DNA of 64,000 nucleotides from Streptomyces globisporus (GCA_014649555.1 BMTG01000003.1:124001-188000), one strand, 5' to 3'. Shown: positions 41,208 to 51,216, counted from the stretch's first letter. The notes: generated by a model not told the origin, from the letters alone. Numbers and translations are program-made.

Positions 41208-44198
41208 GTGCACAGGCACCCTGCGGCAAAGCCCTCCGAGATCGCCGAACTGTCCCGCTGCTCCGTGGTCTTCGTCCCCGCGGATCCGGCGCGCAACAGC
41301 ATGATCGCGTTCTGGGATCCGGACGGTAGCACCCCCTGCGACACTCCCGGGGCCGTGTCGGAGCTGACCGTGGTCGAAGCCGACCTGGGGCCCCGTACGG
41401 TTTCGGCGCTGTTCCTCCCCGTCCGGGACGCCCTTCCGGTGCTGACCCGGGCACGCGCCGCCGCGCAGGCGTCCCCCGCGACCGCTTTCTGGGGCGCCGG
41501 GGCGCTCCTCGCCCTCCAGTTCGTCGCCCGCGGCCTGCTGCTGCCGGGACTGAGCCCCGCCCACCACGACGCCTGGCGGATCGGACCGCTGAGCGCAGAG
41601 GATCTCGAACGGGTCCGGGCGCTGGCGGCCTCGATGCCGCCGACCGCGCACGCGACCCCGGTCCCGGACGCGACGGCGAACGACGGCGACGGAGCCGACG
41701 CCGAACCGTTGCTGCCCGAACCGGAGTGCCTGCTGCGCGCGTTCCTCGATGCGGTGGCCGACGCGATGCCCCGGACCCCGGCCGCGGGATTCGCCGCCGC
41801 CGGTCCCGCGTTCACCGCACCGCGGGCCCAGCGCCTGCCCGAGGCACGGGCCTGGGCGGCCGATGTGGCGGCCGGTCACGACGCGGGCGTACGGCTCTCG
41901 TTGCGTATCGAGGTGTCGGGCCTCGCATCGCGGCGGAGCGGCGCGGACGCGGACCACGAGACCGCCCGGGGCGCGGAGGGCTCCGGATCCGGTACGGATG
42001 CGGGCGCGCCGTCGTTCCGTGCCGTGCTGCAGATCCACAGCGTCAGCGATCCCTCCCTCGTCGCCGACGCGGCGGAGCTGTGGGCGGGCGGCTCGCGGAC
42101 CGCAGCCGCGTTCGGGCCGCGGGCCCGGATGGACGCGCTCCTCACGCTGCGGCGGGCCGCCCGGGCCTGGCCCCCGCTCGCGCCGTTGCTCTCCGCCGCG
42201 GTGCCGGACTCGGTGGAACCGGCCGACGAGGAGATCGCCGAGCTGCTGGGGTCCGCCTCGCGCGCCCTAACCGCCGCCGGTGTTCAGGTGCACTGGCCCA
42301 AGGAGCTGGCCAGGAAGCTCACCGCGCGCGCCGTGATCGGCCCGGACGACCGTGACGCGCCGGACCACGACGGCACGGACCGGGAGGGCGACGGGCAGGG
42401 GGCCGGGCCATGGGGGCGTACGGCCGCGGACGCGCCCTCGTTCCTCTCCGCCGACGCACTGCTGTCGTTCGACTGGCGGTTCGCCCTGGGCGACCGGAAG
42501 CTGACCCGCGAGGAGGTGGACCGGCTCGCCGAGTCGTCCAGACCCATCGTGCGGCTGCGCGACCAGTGGGTGCTCATCGACCCCGACGAGGCGCGCCGCG
42601 CGCGGGAGACCCAGGACCGCAAGGTCACCCCGATCGACGCGCTGGGCGCGGTGCTGACCGGTTCGACGGAGGTGGACGGCCGGCGTGTCGAGGTGGCGGC
42701 GACCGGCTGGCTCCAGCAGGTACGGGACCGGCTGGCCGATCCGGAATCCGCCGCCCAGCAGTCGATCGGGCAGCCCGAGGCGCTCACCGCGACCTTGCGC
42801 GACTACCAGGTGCGCGGGCTGAACTGGCTGAACACCATGACCTCGCTGGGCCTCGGCGGCTGTCTCGCCGACGACATGGGCCTTGGCAAGACGATCACGC
42901 TCATCGCCCTGCATCTGCACCGGCAGACCGACCGTGACGCCGCCGGGCCGACGCTGGTGGTGTGTCCGACGTCGCTGATGGGCAACTGGCAGCGGGAGAT
43001 CGAGAAGTTCGCCCCGGGCACCCCCGTCCGCCGTTTCCACGGGGCGTCGCGCTCCCTGGAGGGCCTGGTGGACGGCGAGTTCGTGCTGACGACGTACGGC
43101 ACGATGCGCCTCGACGCGCCCCGGCTCGCCGCCGTGTCCTGGGGCATGGTCGTCATCGACGAGGCGCAGCACGTCAAGAACCCGCACTCGGCGACGGCCA
43201 AGCAGCTGCGGACGATCGGCGCCCGGGCCCGGGTCGCGCTCACCGGCACTCCCGTGGAGAACAACCTTTCCGAGCTGTGGGCGATCCTGGACTGGACGAC
43301 GCCCGGTCTGCTCGGCCGGCTCGGCACCTTCCGTACCCGGTACGCCGCCGCGGTCGAGGGCGGCAACGATCCGGCCGCCGCGGAGCGACTCGCCGCGCTG
43401 GTCCGGCCGTTCCTGCTGCGCCGCCGGAAGTCCGACCCGGGCATCGCCCCCGAGCTGCCGCCGAAGACCGAGACCGACCGGGCCGTGTCGCTGACGCCGG
43501 AACAGACCGGTCTGTACGAGGCGGTGGTCCGCGAGACCCTGGCGGAGATCTCCGCCGCCGACGGTTTCGAGCGGCGGGGGCTCGTGATGAAGCTGCTGAC
43601 GTCGCTCAAGCAGATCTGCAATCACCCGGCGCAGTTCCTCAAGGAGGAGCAGCCGCGGATCGCGGACCGGTCGGGGAAGGTCGAGCTGCTGGACGAACTC
43701 CTGGACACCATCCTGGCCGAGCGGGGCTCGGTGCTGGTCTTCACGCAGTACGTGCAGATGGCCCGGCTGCTGGAGGAGCACCTGGCGGCGCGCGGGGTGG
43801 ACACGCAGTTCCTGCACGGTGGTACGCCGGTGGCCCGGCGGGAGGAGATGGTGGCCCGGTTCCAGGCGGGCGAGGCGCCGGTGTTCCTGCTGTCCCTCAA
43901 GGCGGCGGGGACCGGGCTCAACCTCACCCGTGCCGGTCATGTCGTGCACTTCGACCGCTGGTGGAATCCGGCCGTCGAGGCGCAGGCGACGGACCGGGCG
44001 TACCGGATCGGCCAGACGCAGCCGGTGCAGGTCCACCGGCTGATCGCCGAGGGCACGATCGAGGACCGGATCGCCGACATGCTCGCCCGCAAGCAGGGCC
44101 TCGCGGACGCGGTGCTCGGCTCGGGCGAGGCTGCACTGACCGAACTGACCGATGCGGAACTGGCCGATCTGGTCGAGCTGCGAGGGGGCGCACGATGA
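41208..44198 (+). CDS. SNF2-family helicase/ATPase
   Basis: 996 residues from the GTG at 41208, the first codon with a GAGGA box and a typical family start (VHRHPAAKPSEIAELSRCSV); an in-frame start further upstream (41058) is possible but contains non-conserved sequence. N-terminal SNF2-associated region (about 1-480); ATPase motifs 'ADDMGLGKTITLIALHLH' near 557 and 'VVIDEAQHVKNPHSATAKQL' near 648; C-terminal helicase motif 'QATDRAYRIGQTQPVQVHRLIAEGTIEDRI' near 935. Actinobacterial copies are linked with the SWIM protein encoded downstream (four-base overlap). Probably a DNA translocase acting in repair or chromosome remodelling. Confidence 0.93.
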   Translation: MHRHPAAKPSEIAELSRCSVVFVPADPARNSMIAFWDPDGSTPCDTPGAVSELTVVEADLGPRTVSALFLPVRDALPVLTRARAAAQASPATAFWGAGALLALQFVARGLLLPGLSPAHHDAWRIGPLSAEDLERVRALAASMPPTAHATPVPDATANDGDGADAEPLLPEPECLLRAFLDAVADAMPRTPAAGFAAAGPAFTAPRAQRLPEARAWAADVAAGHDAGVRLSLRIEVSGLASRRSGADADHETARGAEGSGSGTDAGAPSFRAVLQIHSVSDPSLVADAAELWAGGSRTAAAFGPRARMDALLTLRRAARAWPPLAPLLSAAVPDSVEPADEEIAELLGSASRALTAAGVQVHWPKELARKLTARAVIGPDDRDAPDHDGTDREGDGQGAGPWGRTAADAPSFLSADALLSFDWRFALGDRKLTREEVDRLAESSRPIVRLRDQWVLIDPDEARRARETQDRKVTPIDALGAVLTGSTEVDGRRVEVAATGWLQQVRDRLADPESAAQQSIGQPEALTATLRDYQVRGLNWLNTMTSLGLGGCLADDMGLGKTITLIALHLHRQTDRDAAGPTLVVCPTSLMGNWQREIEKFAPGTPVRRFHGASRSLEGLVDGEFVLTTYGTMRLDAPRLAAVSWGMVVIDEAQHVKNPHSATAKQLRTIGARARVALTGTPVENNLSELWAILDWTTPGLLGRLGTFRTRYAAAVEGGNDPAAAERLAALVRPFLLRRRKSDPGIAPELPPKTETDRAVSLTPEQTGLYEAVVRETLAEISAADGFERRGLVMKLLTSLKQICNHPAQFLKEEQPRIADRSGKVELLDELLDTILAERGSVLVFTQYVQMARLLEEHLAARGVDTQFLHGGTPVARREEMVARFQAGEAPVFLLSLKAAGTGLNLTRAGHVVHFDRWWNPAVEAQATDRAYRIGQTQPVQVHRLIAEGTIEDRIADMLARKQGLADAVLGSGEAALTELTDAELADLVELRGGAR

Positions 44199-45622
44199 GC
44201 GACGACTACGGATACGACGACGAGGACGACTCCCCCTACGGGACGGAGTACGGGGTGGACGGCTCGGGCGGGGACGACGGGGCCGGTGCGTCGCGGGACG
44301 GCGTGCGCGGCCCCGAGGTGACGTTCGCGGCGCTTCCCCCCGCGCAGGGCCGGGGTTTCGCCACGTCCTGGTGGGGCCGGGCGTGGCTCCAGGCCCTGGA
44401 GGACACGGCGCTGGACGGGCAGCAGCTGAAGCAGGGCCGCCAACTGGCCCGGAAGGGCGGGGTCGGGGCGGTCTCCGTCCGGCCGGGGCGGATCACGGCG
44501 ATGGTGCGGGACCGCGACGGCACTGCCCACCGCAGCGACGTCCTGCTCCAGCAGCTCGGCGCGGGCGCCTGGGACCGGTTCCTGGACATGGCCGTGGACC
44601 GGGCGGGGCACATCGCGGCGCTGCTGGACCGGGAGATGCCGCCGCATCTGGTGGAGGACGCGGCGGGCGCCGGGGTCGAGCTGCTGCCGGGCATCGGGGA
44701 CCTGGAGCCGGAGTGCACCTGCGGGGCCTGGGACCACTGCCCGCATTCGGGCGCCCTCTGCTACCAGGTGGCGCGGCTGCTGGACGAGGACCCGTTCGTC
44801 CTGCTGCTGATGCGGGGGCGCGAGGAGCGGCGCCTGCTGGACGAGCTCCAGGTGCGCAGCGCCGCCCGTGCGGTCCGGCCGGGAGACGGAGGGGAGGGCG
44901 AGGACACCGGCGACGCGGAGCAGGAGGTTCGCGGGGTCCCGGCCGGGGAAGCGTTCGCGGCGGCCGGGATCCTTCCGCCGCTCCCCGCTCCCCCGTCGGC
45001 CCCCGACACGCCGGGGCTCGGGCCGTCGCTGGACACGGAGACCCCTCCCGCGCCCGGCATCGACCCGACGGCGCTGGAGGTGCTGGCGGCCGACAGCGCG
45101 GTGCGGGCCCATCGGATGCTGCTGGACGCACTGGCCCCGGGGCACGAGGAGCAGCCGCTCCCGGTGGAGCTGACGCCGCAGCAGGACGCCGTAAGGCTGG
45201 CCGCGGACGCCCGGCCGGATGCGCGGATCGGGGCCCGGCTCGCCGCGGGGTCCGGACGGCCGCCCGCGGACCTGGACGCGGCGGTACGCGCCTGGCGGTA
45301 CGGCGGGGTCGCGGCACTCGCCGTGCTCGACGAGGAGTGGGCGCCGTACCCGGAGGACCTGGGGCGGGCTCGCGCCCGGCTCGGCGAGGCGTGGGAAGCC
45401 GGTGAGCGGCCGGCCCTGCGGGCGAACGGCCGGGCACGCTGGACCGTGGCGGGCGCCGACCTCCAGCTCCGGCTCGACCGGGGCGGGCGGTGGTGGCCCT
45501 ACCGCAAGGAGCGCGGACGGTGGGTGCCCGCCGGACCGGCCGACGACGATCCGGCGGGGGCGCTGGCGGGTGCCGAGGACGGAGCGGCGGACGGGACGAG
45601 CGGGGTGGGCGTGGCGGTCTGA
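44195..45622 (+). CDS. SWIM zinc-finger protein, partner of the SNF2 helicase
   Basis: 475 residues. The SWIM motif CxCx(n)CxH is visible near 175 ('ECTCGAWDHCPHSGALCYQ'). It follows a conserved N-terminal region ('FATSWWGRAWLQALEDTALDGQQLKQGRQLARKGGVGAVSV'), and a second conserved region begins near 360 ('ARLAAGSGRPPADLDAAVRAWRYGGVAALAVLDEEWAPY'). The middle is acidic and Pro-rich. The start ATG overlaps the helicase stop by ATGA, and the pair is a recurrent actinobacterial cassette. SWIM domains bind DNA or protein; direct role unknown. Confidence 0.92.
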   Translation: MSDDYGYDDEDDSPYGTEYGVDGSGGDDGAGASRDGVRGPEVTFAALPPAQGRGFATSWWGRAWLQALEDTALDGQQLKQGRQLARKGGVGAVSVRPGRITAMVRDRDGTAHRSDVLLQQLGAGAWDRFLDMAVDRAGHIAALLDREMPPHLVEDAAGAGVELLPGIGDLEPECTCGAWDHCPHSGALCYQVARLLDEDPFVLLLMRGREERRLLDELQVRSAARAVRPGDGGEGEDTGDAEQEVRGVPAGEAFAAAGILPPLPAPPSAPDTPGLGPSLDTETPPAPGIDPTALEVLAADSAVRAHRMLLDALAPGHEEQPLPVELTPQQDAVRLAADARPDARIGARLAAGSGRPPADLDAAVRAWRYGGVAALAVLDEEWAPYPEDLGRARARLGEAWEAGERPALRANGRARWTVAGADLQLRLDRGGRWWPYRKERGRWVPAGPADDDPAGALAGAEDGAADGTSGVGVAV

Positions 45623-45627
45623 CACGG

Positions 45628-45663
45628 CCGGGTCCCGGAGGGCCGGGTCCCTCCGGGACCCGG
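45628..45663. terminator. 15-bp perfect hairpin terminator
   Basis: CCGGGTCCCGGAGGG (45628-45642) pairs exactly with 45649-45663 around a CCGGGT loop, starting six bases past the SWIM stop codon. Confidence 0.88.
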
Positions 45664-45689
45664 GGAATGCTTCGGCGCTGTCCGGACGG

Positions 45690-45780
45690 GCGGGAGCCGC
45701 ACGCGCGCGTCCGGACACCACGGATGTGCAAACGCGGGGAGAGGCGGGGCGCGCGGGAGCCGCTCGCGCGTCCGGACACC
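45690..45780. repeat. imperfect direct repeat
   Basis: GCGGGAGCCGCACGCGCGCG followed by TCCGGACACC (45690-45719) recurs as a 28-base version lacking two bases at 45753-45780. Both copies lie upstream of the amidase gene. Could be duplicated operator sequence or simple drift of a GC-rich repeat. Confidence 0.6.
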
Positions 45781-45881
45781 CCTGAGGGGAACCGGACATC
45801 CGATGCGCTCGTCATGTGCTGCGACGGGGGTGATCGACCAACCGGGGCCCCGGCGAGTCCAGCCCAGTCCCAGGAGCGCTG

Positions 45882-46496
45882 TTGCACCGCAGAAGGTTCA
45901 TCCGGTACGCCGCTACGACGATGGGTGCGGCGGCCGTCCTGCCGTCGTCGGTCCGGGCCGTGGCCGCGCCCAAGGGCCCCACCGACTACGCGACGGCCAT
46001 GTGGGTCCCGGCCGCCCCGACGAACTACACCGTCCCCTCCCGCCCTGCCGAGCGCCGGATCGACCGTGTCGTCATCCATGTCGCCCAGCAGTTGTTCACG
46101 CCGACCGCCGGCATCTTCCGCACCCCCTCCAAGCAGGTGTCGGCCCACTACGTGGTTCGGTCGGGAGACGGCCATGTCGCCCAGTGCGTACGGGAGAAGG
46201 ACATCGCCTGGCACGCGGGCAACTGGAGCTGGAACACCCGGAGCATCGGTATCGAGCACGAAGGGTGGGTGGACCGCCCGGAGTTCTTCACGGACGTCAT
46301 GTACCAGCGGTCCGCCGGGCTCACCGCCGACATCTGCGACCGCCACGGCATCCCCAAGGACCGGGAGCACATCGTCGGCCACCACGAGGTGCCGGACAGC
46401 GACCACACCGATCCGGGCGTCCACTGGGACTGGGAGCGCTACCTCCGGCTCGTCCGCGACGCCGCCGTGAGTCCTCTCCCCCGTCACCCGTGGTGA
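45882..46496 (+). CDS. N-acetylmuramoyl-L-alanine amidase, Tat-type signal
   Basis: 204 residues from a TTG at 45882, preceded by AGGAG. The N-terminus (MHRRRFIRYAATTMGAAAVL) is a twin-arginine signal, cleaved near AVAAPK. The amidase_2/PGRP fold follows: 'RIDRVVIHVAQQLF' with the first zinc His, 'SAHYVVRSGDGHVAQCVREKDIAWHAGNWSWNTRSIGIEHEGW', and the second zinc site 'GHHEVPDSDHTDPGVHWDWERYL'. It would cleave the muramyl-peptide bond in peptidoglycan outside the cell. Matches a typical secreted actinobacterial amidase. Confidence 0.93.
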   Translation: MHRRRFIRYAATTMGAAAVLPSSVRAVAAPKGPTDYATAMWVPAAPTNYTVPSRPAERRIDRVVIHVAQQLFTPTAGIFRTPSKQVSAHYVVRSGDGHVAQCVREKDIAWHAGNWSWNTRSIGIEHEGWVDRPEFFTDVMYQRSAGLTADICDRHGIPKDREHIVGHHEVPDSDHTDPGVHWDWERYLRLVRDAAVSPLPRHPW

Positions 46497-46541
46497 TGAC
46501 TCTCCGCACCGAGGTTGTCGCGGAGGCCGACGGCGACGACG

Positions 46542-47837
46542 ATGGGAAAGCACGACAGCCCTGGACGGGAGGGTGAGTTGACGGATCCCTGGGTGGCCCT
46601 GGCGGCCGATGCTGATCCCGGTGAACGGAGCGGCCTGCTGCGCCGCGCCCACGATGTGTTCACCTCGGCGGGCCGGCTGGAGCAGCCGGTGCGCGCGGTG
46701 GTCGGTGCGTCCTGGCGGCGCTCGGCGCGGGCGAGGGTCAGCCCGGACGAGGCCCCCGTCGTGGAGCTCGGCCCGGACGAACTGGGGCCTTACCGGGCGG
46801 CGCACCCCTTGGCCCGGGTGATGCCCGTGATCCGTGAACTGATGAGTGCCTACGCCACGGACGGGGAACACCTGCTGGCCGTGTGCGACGCCCACGGCCG
46901 CCTCCTGTGGGTCGAGGGCCACACGGCGGCACGGCGGGCGGCCGGAGCGATGAACTTCGTGGAGGGCGCCCGCTGGGCCGAGTCCGTGGCGGGGACGAAC
47001 GCGCCGGGGACGGCCATCGCGGTGGACCGCCCGGTCCAGGTCTTCGCGGCCGAGCACTTCCTGCGGCCGGTCCAGCAGTGGACCTGCGCGGCGGCACCGC
47101 TGCACGATCCCCGTACGGGCCGGGTGCTGGGGGCCGTGGACATCACGGGCGGGGACCGGCTCGCCCATCCGCACAGTCTGGCCTTCGTCCAGGCGGTGGC
47201 CCGGGCCGCCGAGTCGCACCTCGCGCTGCTGGCACCGCCGGCCGGGCCCGACGTCGACGCGGTGCGACTGAGCGCGCTGGGCCGGGACGAGGCGCTGTTG
47301 GTGGCGCGCGGGCGACGGCTGCGGCTCAGTCGGCGGCACAGCGAGATCTTGGTCGCCCTGGCCCGTCGGCCGGAGGGCCTGAGCGGGGACGAGCTCCTGG
47401 TCGAACTGTACGAGGACGAGTCGGTGACTCCGGTGACGCTGCGGGCGGAACTCTCCCGGCTCCGGCGGCTGCTGGGACCCGATCTGCTGGACTCACGCCC
47501 GTACCGGCTGGCCGTCCCGGTGGACGCCGATTTCGACACGGTGACGCGCCGGCTGGGTTCGGGCGCGGTGGCGGCGGCGCTCGACGCGTACGCGGGCCCG
47601 CTGCTGCCGGGTTCCGGGGCCCCCGCGGTCGTACGGCTGCGGCGGCGGATCGAGGAGCAGTTGCGGGCCGCGCTGATCGCCCGGGGTGATCCGGAGCTGC
47701 TCGCCGACTGGGCGTACAGCCCGTGGGGCGAGGAGGACCTGCCGGTCTGGCGCGCGCTGGCCGGGGCGGTCCCGGCGAGCCAGCGGCCGGCGTTGCAGGC
47801 CCGGGTACGGGGGCTCGACGCCGAGCAGCGCGGCTGA
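46542..47837 (+). CDS. GAF-domain transcriptional regulator of an aldehyde dehydrogenase (AcoR-like)
   Basis: 431 residues from the ATG at 46542; a TTG at 46578 with a GGGAGGGTGAG box is an alternative. A GAF-type sensor region at about 55-225 ('[29 protein letters not shown]', '[32 protein letters not shown]') is the N-terminal half of AcoR-type activators, but the AAA+ sigma-54 domain is absent. Instead there is a winged-helix output at about 255-335 ('[36 protein letters not shown]'). It sits just ahead of an aldehyde dehydrogenase gene and likely controls it. Confidence 0.88.
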   Translation: MGKHDSPGREGELTDPWVALAADADPGERSGLLRRAHDVFTSAGRLEQPVRAVVGASWRRSARARVSPDEAPVVELGPDELGPYRAAHPLARVMPVIRELMSAYATDGEHLLAVCDAHGRLLWVEGHTAARRAAGAMNFVEGARWAESVAGTNAPGTAIAVDRPVQVFAAEHFLRPVQQWTCAAAPLHDPRTGRVLGAVDITGGDRLAHPHSLAFVQAVARAAESHLALLAPPAGPDVDAVRLSALGRDEALLVARGRRLRLSRRHSEILVALARRPEGLSGDELLVELYEDESVTPVTLRAELSRLRRLLGPDLLDSRPYRLAVPVDADFDTVTRRLGSGAVAAALDAYAGPLLPGSGAPAVVRLRRRIEEQLRAALIARGDPELLADWAYSPWGEEDLPVWRALAGAVPASQRPALQARVRGLDAEQRG

Positions 47838-47852
47838 CGGCCGCCCGACGTC

Positions 47853-47869
47853 GCAACGCGCTTGCAACG
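47853..47869. promoter_or_regulatory. paired GCAACG motifs before the aldehyde dehydrogenase
   Basis: GCAACG appears at 47853-47858 and again at 47864-47869, eleven bases apart (one helical turn), in the 101-base gap upstream of the aldehyde dehydrogenase. A direct repeat here could be the GAF regulator's site. Seen; function inferred. Confidence 0.4.
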
Positions 47870-47938
47870 TCCCCGTCCCTAGCCTCGCGCCGAGGGCCGT
47901 CCAACGGCGGGCGGCACCGGATCCGGGAGGCCACAGAG

Positions 47939-49462
47939 ATGACCCGTTACGCTGCGCCGGGCACGGAGGGCGCGATCGTCACGTACGCGTCCCGCTACGA
48001 CCACTGGATCGGCGGGGAGTACGTGCCGCCGGCCCGGGGTCAGTACTTCGAGAACCCGAGCCCCGTCAACGGCCGCCCGTTCACCGAGATCGCGCGCGGC
48101 ACGTCCGAGGACGTCGAACGGGCCCTGGACGCGGCCCATGCGGCGGCTCCGGGCTGGGGCGCCGCATCCGCCGGGGACCGGGCGTCGGTGCTGAACAGGA
48201 TCGCCGACCGGATGGAGGCCCACCTGGAGGAGCTGGCGGTCGCCGAGAGCTGGGAGAACGGCAAACCCGTACGGGAGACCCTGGCGGCGGACATCCCGCT
48301 CGCCATCGACCACTTCCGCTATTTCGCGGGAGCGCTGCGCGCCCAGGAGGGTTCGCTCAGCGAGATCGACGACGACACCGTCGCGTACCACTTCCACGAA
48401 CCGCTGGGCGTGGTCGGACAGATCATCCCGTGGAACTTCCCCATCCTGATGGCCACCTGGAAGCTCGCCCCGGCGCTCGCCGCGGGCAACGCGGTGGTCC
48501 TCAAGCCGGCCGAGCAGACGCCCGCCTCGATCCACTACTGGCTGAGCCTGGTGGCGGATCTGCTGCCGCCGGGCGTCGTCAACATCGTCAACGGCTTCGG
48601 CGCGGAGGCCGGCAAGCCGCTCGCCTCCAGCCCGCGCGTCGCGAAGATCTCCTTCACGGGGGAGACGACGACGGGGCGGCTGATCATGCAGTACGCCTCC
48701 GAGAACATCAAGCCGGTGACGCTGGAGCTGGGCGGCAAGTCACCGAACATCTTCTTCGACGACGTCTCGCGCGCCGACGACGACTTCCTCGACAAGGCCC
48801 TCGAAGGGTTCACGATGTTCGCCCTCAACCAGGGTGAGGTGTGTACGTGCCCGTCGCGCGCTCTCATCCAGCGCGGCCACTACGGCGCGTTCCTGGAGGC
48901 GGCCGTCGCCCGCACGGAACAGATCGTGCCGGGCCACCCGCTGGACACCGACACGATGATCGGCGCCCAGGCCTCCAACGACCAGCTGCAGAAGATCCTT
49001 TCGTACCTGGACATCGGCCAGCAGGAGGGGGCGAAGATCCTGACGGGCGGTCAGCGCGTCGAGCACGGCGGAGATCTGGAGGGCGGCTACTACGTCCAGC
49101 CGACGGTCTTCGAGGGCGACAACCGGATGAGGGTCTTCCAGGAGGAGATCTTCGGCCCGGTCGTGGCCGTGACGTCCTTCACCGACTTCGACGACGCCAT
49201 CAGCACGGCGAACGACACCCTGTACGGGCTGGGCGCCGGAGTCTGGACCCGCGACGTGAACACGGCCTACCGGGCGGGGCGCGGGATCAAGGCGGGCCGG
49301 GTCTGGACGAACTGCTACCACGCGTACCCGGCGCACGCGGCGTTCGGAGGCTACAAGCAGTCGGGCATCGGCAGGGAGAACCACAAGATGATGCTGGAGC
49401 ACTACCAGCAGACGAAGAATCTGCTGGTGAGCTACTCGCCGAAGAAGCTCGGGTTCTTCTAG
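47939..49462 (+). CDS. aldehyde dehydrogenase (ExaC/AldB type)
   Basis: 507 residues, NAD(P)+-dependent ALDH superfamily. Catalytic Glu in '[16 protein letters not shown]' and nucleophilic Cys in '[16 protein letters not shown]', the doubled-Cys form seen in ExaC-type ethanol/acetaldehyde dehydrogenases. Cofactor loop '[36 protein letters not shown]' and C-terminal '[36 protein letters not shown]' are characteristic. ATG at 47939. Ends at a strong terminator; probably a regulated single gene under the upstream GAF protein. Confidence 0.95.
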   Translation: MTRYAAPGTEGAIVTYASRYDHWIGGEYVPPARGQYFENPSPVNGRPFTEIARGTSEDVERALDAAHAAAPGWGAASAGDRASVLNRIADRMEAHLEELAVAESWENGKPVRETLAADIPLAIDHFRYFAGALRAQEGSLSEIDDDTVAYHFHEPLGVVGQIIPWNFPILMATWKLAPALAAGNAVVLKPAEQTPASIHYWLSLVADLLPPGVVNIVNGFGAEAGKPLASSPRVAKISFTGETTTGRLIMQYASENIKPVTLELGGKSPNIFFDDVSRADDDFLDKALEGFTMFALNQGEVCTCPSRALIQRGHYGAFLEAAVARTEQIVPGHPLDTDTMIGAQASNDQLQKILSYLDIGQQEGAKILTGGQRVEHGGDLEGGYYVQPTVFEGDNRMRVFQEEIFGPVVAVTSFTDFDDAISTANDTLYGLGAGVWTRDVNTAYRAGRGIKAGRVWTNCYHAYPAHAAFGGYKQSGIGRENHKMMLEHYQQTKNLLVSYSPKKLGFF

Positions 49463-49470
49463 GGGCACGA

Positions 49471-49516
49471 AAGAAGGCGCCTGACCTGGGGTTTTCCCCG
49501 GGTCAGGCGCCTTCTT
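49471..49516. terminator. strong hairpin terminator
   Basis: Sixteen-base arms AAGAAGGCGCCTGACC (49471-49486) and complement (49501-49516) enclose TGGGGTTTTCCCCG, itself a smaller stem. It closes the aldehyde dehydrogenase gene and marks the end of the ordinary chromosome before the integrase. Confidence 0.92.
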
Positions 49517-49633
49517 GGAGTGCGCGTCCCCTCCCATCGGGGATGCGTCGGAATACCCCGTTCTTCCATTTCATCCCACCGGCATCCCAGTCCTGACCAG
49601 CAGTTCCGGGCCATACACGGGCCAGATTGCGGC

Positions 49634-51022
49634 TCAGCCCTTGGGGCTACTGTCTTCGCTGCGCTGGCTCCACTCCTGCATCGACTCCTCGATGAGCCGG
49701 TTTGAGTGCTCCTGAAGACCGTCAAGGAACTTGGCGTAGTACTGGAAGAGCACTTGGATGCTCTGGCCGGCCCGGCGCGCGCATTCGGCAGGATCCACGC
49801 CGGAGTGCAGCCAGAACGAGATCCCGGCGTGCCGGAGGTCATAGGGCCTCTTGGCTAGCAGCGTCGGCTGTTCATTGGCAGTCAGGACCTTCTTACGGGC
49901 CCGCTCCCACGTCTTGCCGTAGGCCGCTGCATCAACGTAGCCTCCGGCCGCATTGCGAAACACTCGGCCATCGGGCGCCACGCCGAAGCGATCGACGTGT
50001 TTTCGCAGTGTGTGCACGAACGATGGCGGTATCGGCACGGGACGTGTGGCCTTGACGGCTCGCCGCTTCAAGGAGTGCACTTCATGGACCGCGCCATCGT
50101 CCGTCCACTCCTTGCCGGCCGTGACTACCCCTCCGCTCAGGTTGAGCATGCCCCAGCCGCTCTTCGGCAGATGGCACTGTGAGATCTGCAAGTGGATGAC
50201 CTCCGCCGGACGCATGGCCGCGTAGTACATGCAGCCGAAAAACGCCTCAAGGTGCGGGCCGCGGCCCTGTTGGCTGCCCACAGCGGTCAGCAGGCGAGCA
50301 ACCTGGGTCGGGTTCGGCACGCAGGCCGGGTCCACTTCCTCGCTCACCCCAGGGGCCTGCCACTTGACCCTTGCAAGCGGATTCTCCGCGAAGTATCCTT
50401 TGTCGACGGCAGTTCCGAGGACCTCGCTGAAGGCCGATCGTTTCCGCAGGGCGGTCTTCGCCGCGGCGGACTCTCCGTCGATCTTCCGGCCGAGCGCATC
50501 CAATGCCCTGCGCACCACGTCTGGTTCCATCAGCTCACTGACGGGCAGGGAGTGCCGCTGCATCCAGTCGAGGGCATGCTGCCATTCGGCGGACGGCTCA
50601 CTCTCCCAGGCGCGCTTGTTGAACGCCCAGGAATACAGCGCGCGCCGCAGAACCCTCGGCTCCGAGTAGCGCGCTTCGCGCCTCACCAGCGCGGGCGTGA
50701 TGGTGGCAAGTGCATCAGCGATGGTACGACGGGTGTTGCCAGGCGTTCGGTCCCATCGCTCATCGATGTAGGCATGAGCCAGGTCGTACCAGGTGGTCCG
50801 CTGCCGAATGGCGCGGATCTCGGAGGCCGGCAGACCAGTCTGCTCGTCGAACGCCTCACCGTCGCGCGCGGCCGTCATGAGCTTCGCTCGTCGGCTCTCA
50901 GCCAGTCCCTTGGTGATGAAGGACTCCGACCGCTCGCGGCCGTTGACCGTCCATCGGACCTCGAACGGCTTGCGTCGCTTCAGCCGCTCCCGGATATCCC
51001 AGAAGCGGACCTTGTAACTCAT
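49634..51022 (-). CDS. tyrosine-type site-specific integrase
   Basis: 462 residues from the ATG at 51022; an ATG two codons earlier (51028) is equally possible. The catalytic domain shows Arg in 'YYAAMRPAEVIHLQI', the RHxxR-type box 'KRPYDLRHAGISFWLHSG', the third His/Arg in 'ARRAGQSIQVL', and the nucleophile Tyr in 'LFQYYAKFLDG'. The N-terminal half (to about 215) is the core-binding/arm-binding region. The gene overlaps the excisionase stop codon by four bases. This is the usual int end of an actinobacterial integrative element. GC is visibly lower than in the preceding genes. Confidence 0.93.
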   Translation of the reverse strand: MSYKVRFWDIRERLKRRKPFEVRWTVNGRERSESFITKGLAESRRAKLMTAARDGEAFDEQTGLPASEIRAIRQRTTWYDLAHAYIDERWDRTPGNTRRTIADALATITPALVRREARYSEPRVLRRALYSWAFNKRAWESEPSAEWQHALDWMQRHSLPVSELMEPDVVRRALDALGRKIDGESAAAKTALRKRSAFSEVLGTAVDKGYFAENPLARVKWQAPGVSEEVDPACVPNPTQVARLLTAVGSQQGRGPHLEAFFGCMYYAAMRPAEVIHLQISQCHLPKSGWGMLNLSGGVVTAGKEWTDDGAVHEVHSLKRRAVKATRPVPIPPSFVHTLRKHVDRFGVAPDGRVFRNAAGGYVDAAAYGKTWERARKKVLTANEQPTLLAKRPYDLRHAGISFWLHSGVDPAECARRAGQSIQVLFQYYAKFLDGLQEHSNRLIEESMQEWSQRSEDSSPKG

Positions 51023-51216
51023 CGCCATTCAGGCGTATCCATTTCGCACGCCTGCCACCAGGCGTCAAGGTCGGCACGACGGCAGCGGAGTTCGCCGTTC
51101 GGCAGCTTGATCATTCGAGGAGCCTGGTTGCGGGCACGCAGGCGGTAGAACGCCGAGGGACTCATGCGGATCTCCGCCAGGACCTCAGCAAGTTTCAGCG
51201 CAGGGGGACGAGGCAT
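51019..51216 (-). CDS. excisionase / MerR-type small DNA-binding protein
   Basis: 65 residues: 'LKLAEVLAEIRMSPSAFYRLRARNQAPRMIKLPNGELRCRRADLDAWWQACE', a standard AlpA/Xis winged helix-turn-helix with the recognition helix 'SAFYRLRARNQAP'. Its stop overlaps the integrase start. Paired Xis-Int genes catalyse excision of an integrative element. ATG at 51216. Confidence 0.9.
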   Translation of the reverse strand: MPRPPALKLAEVLAEIRMSPSAFYRLRARNQAPRMIKLPNGELRCRRADLDAWWQACEMDTPEWR

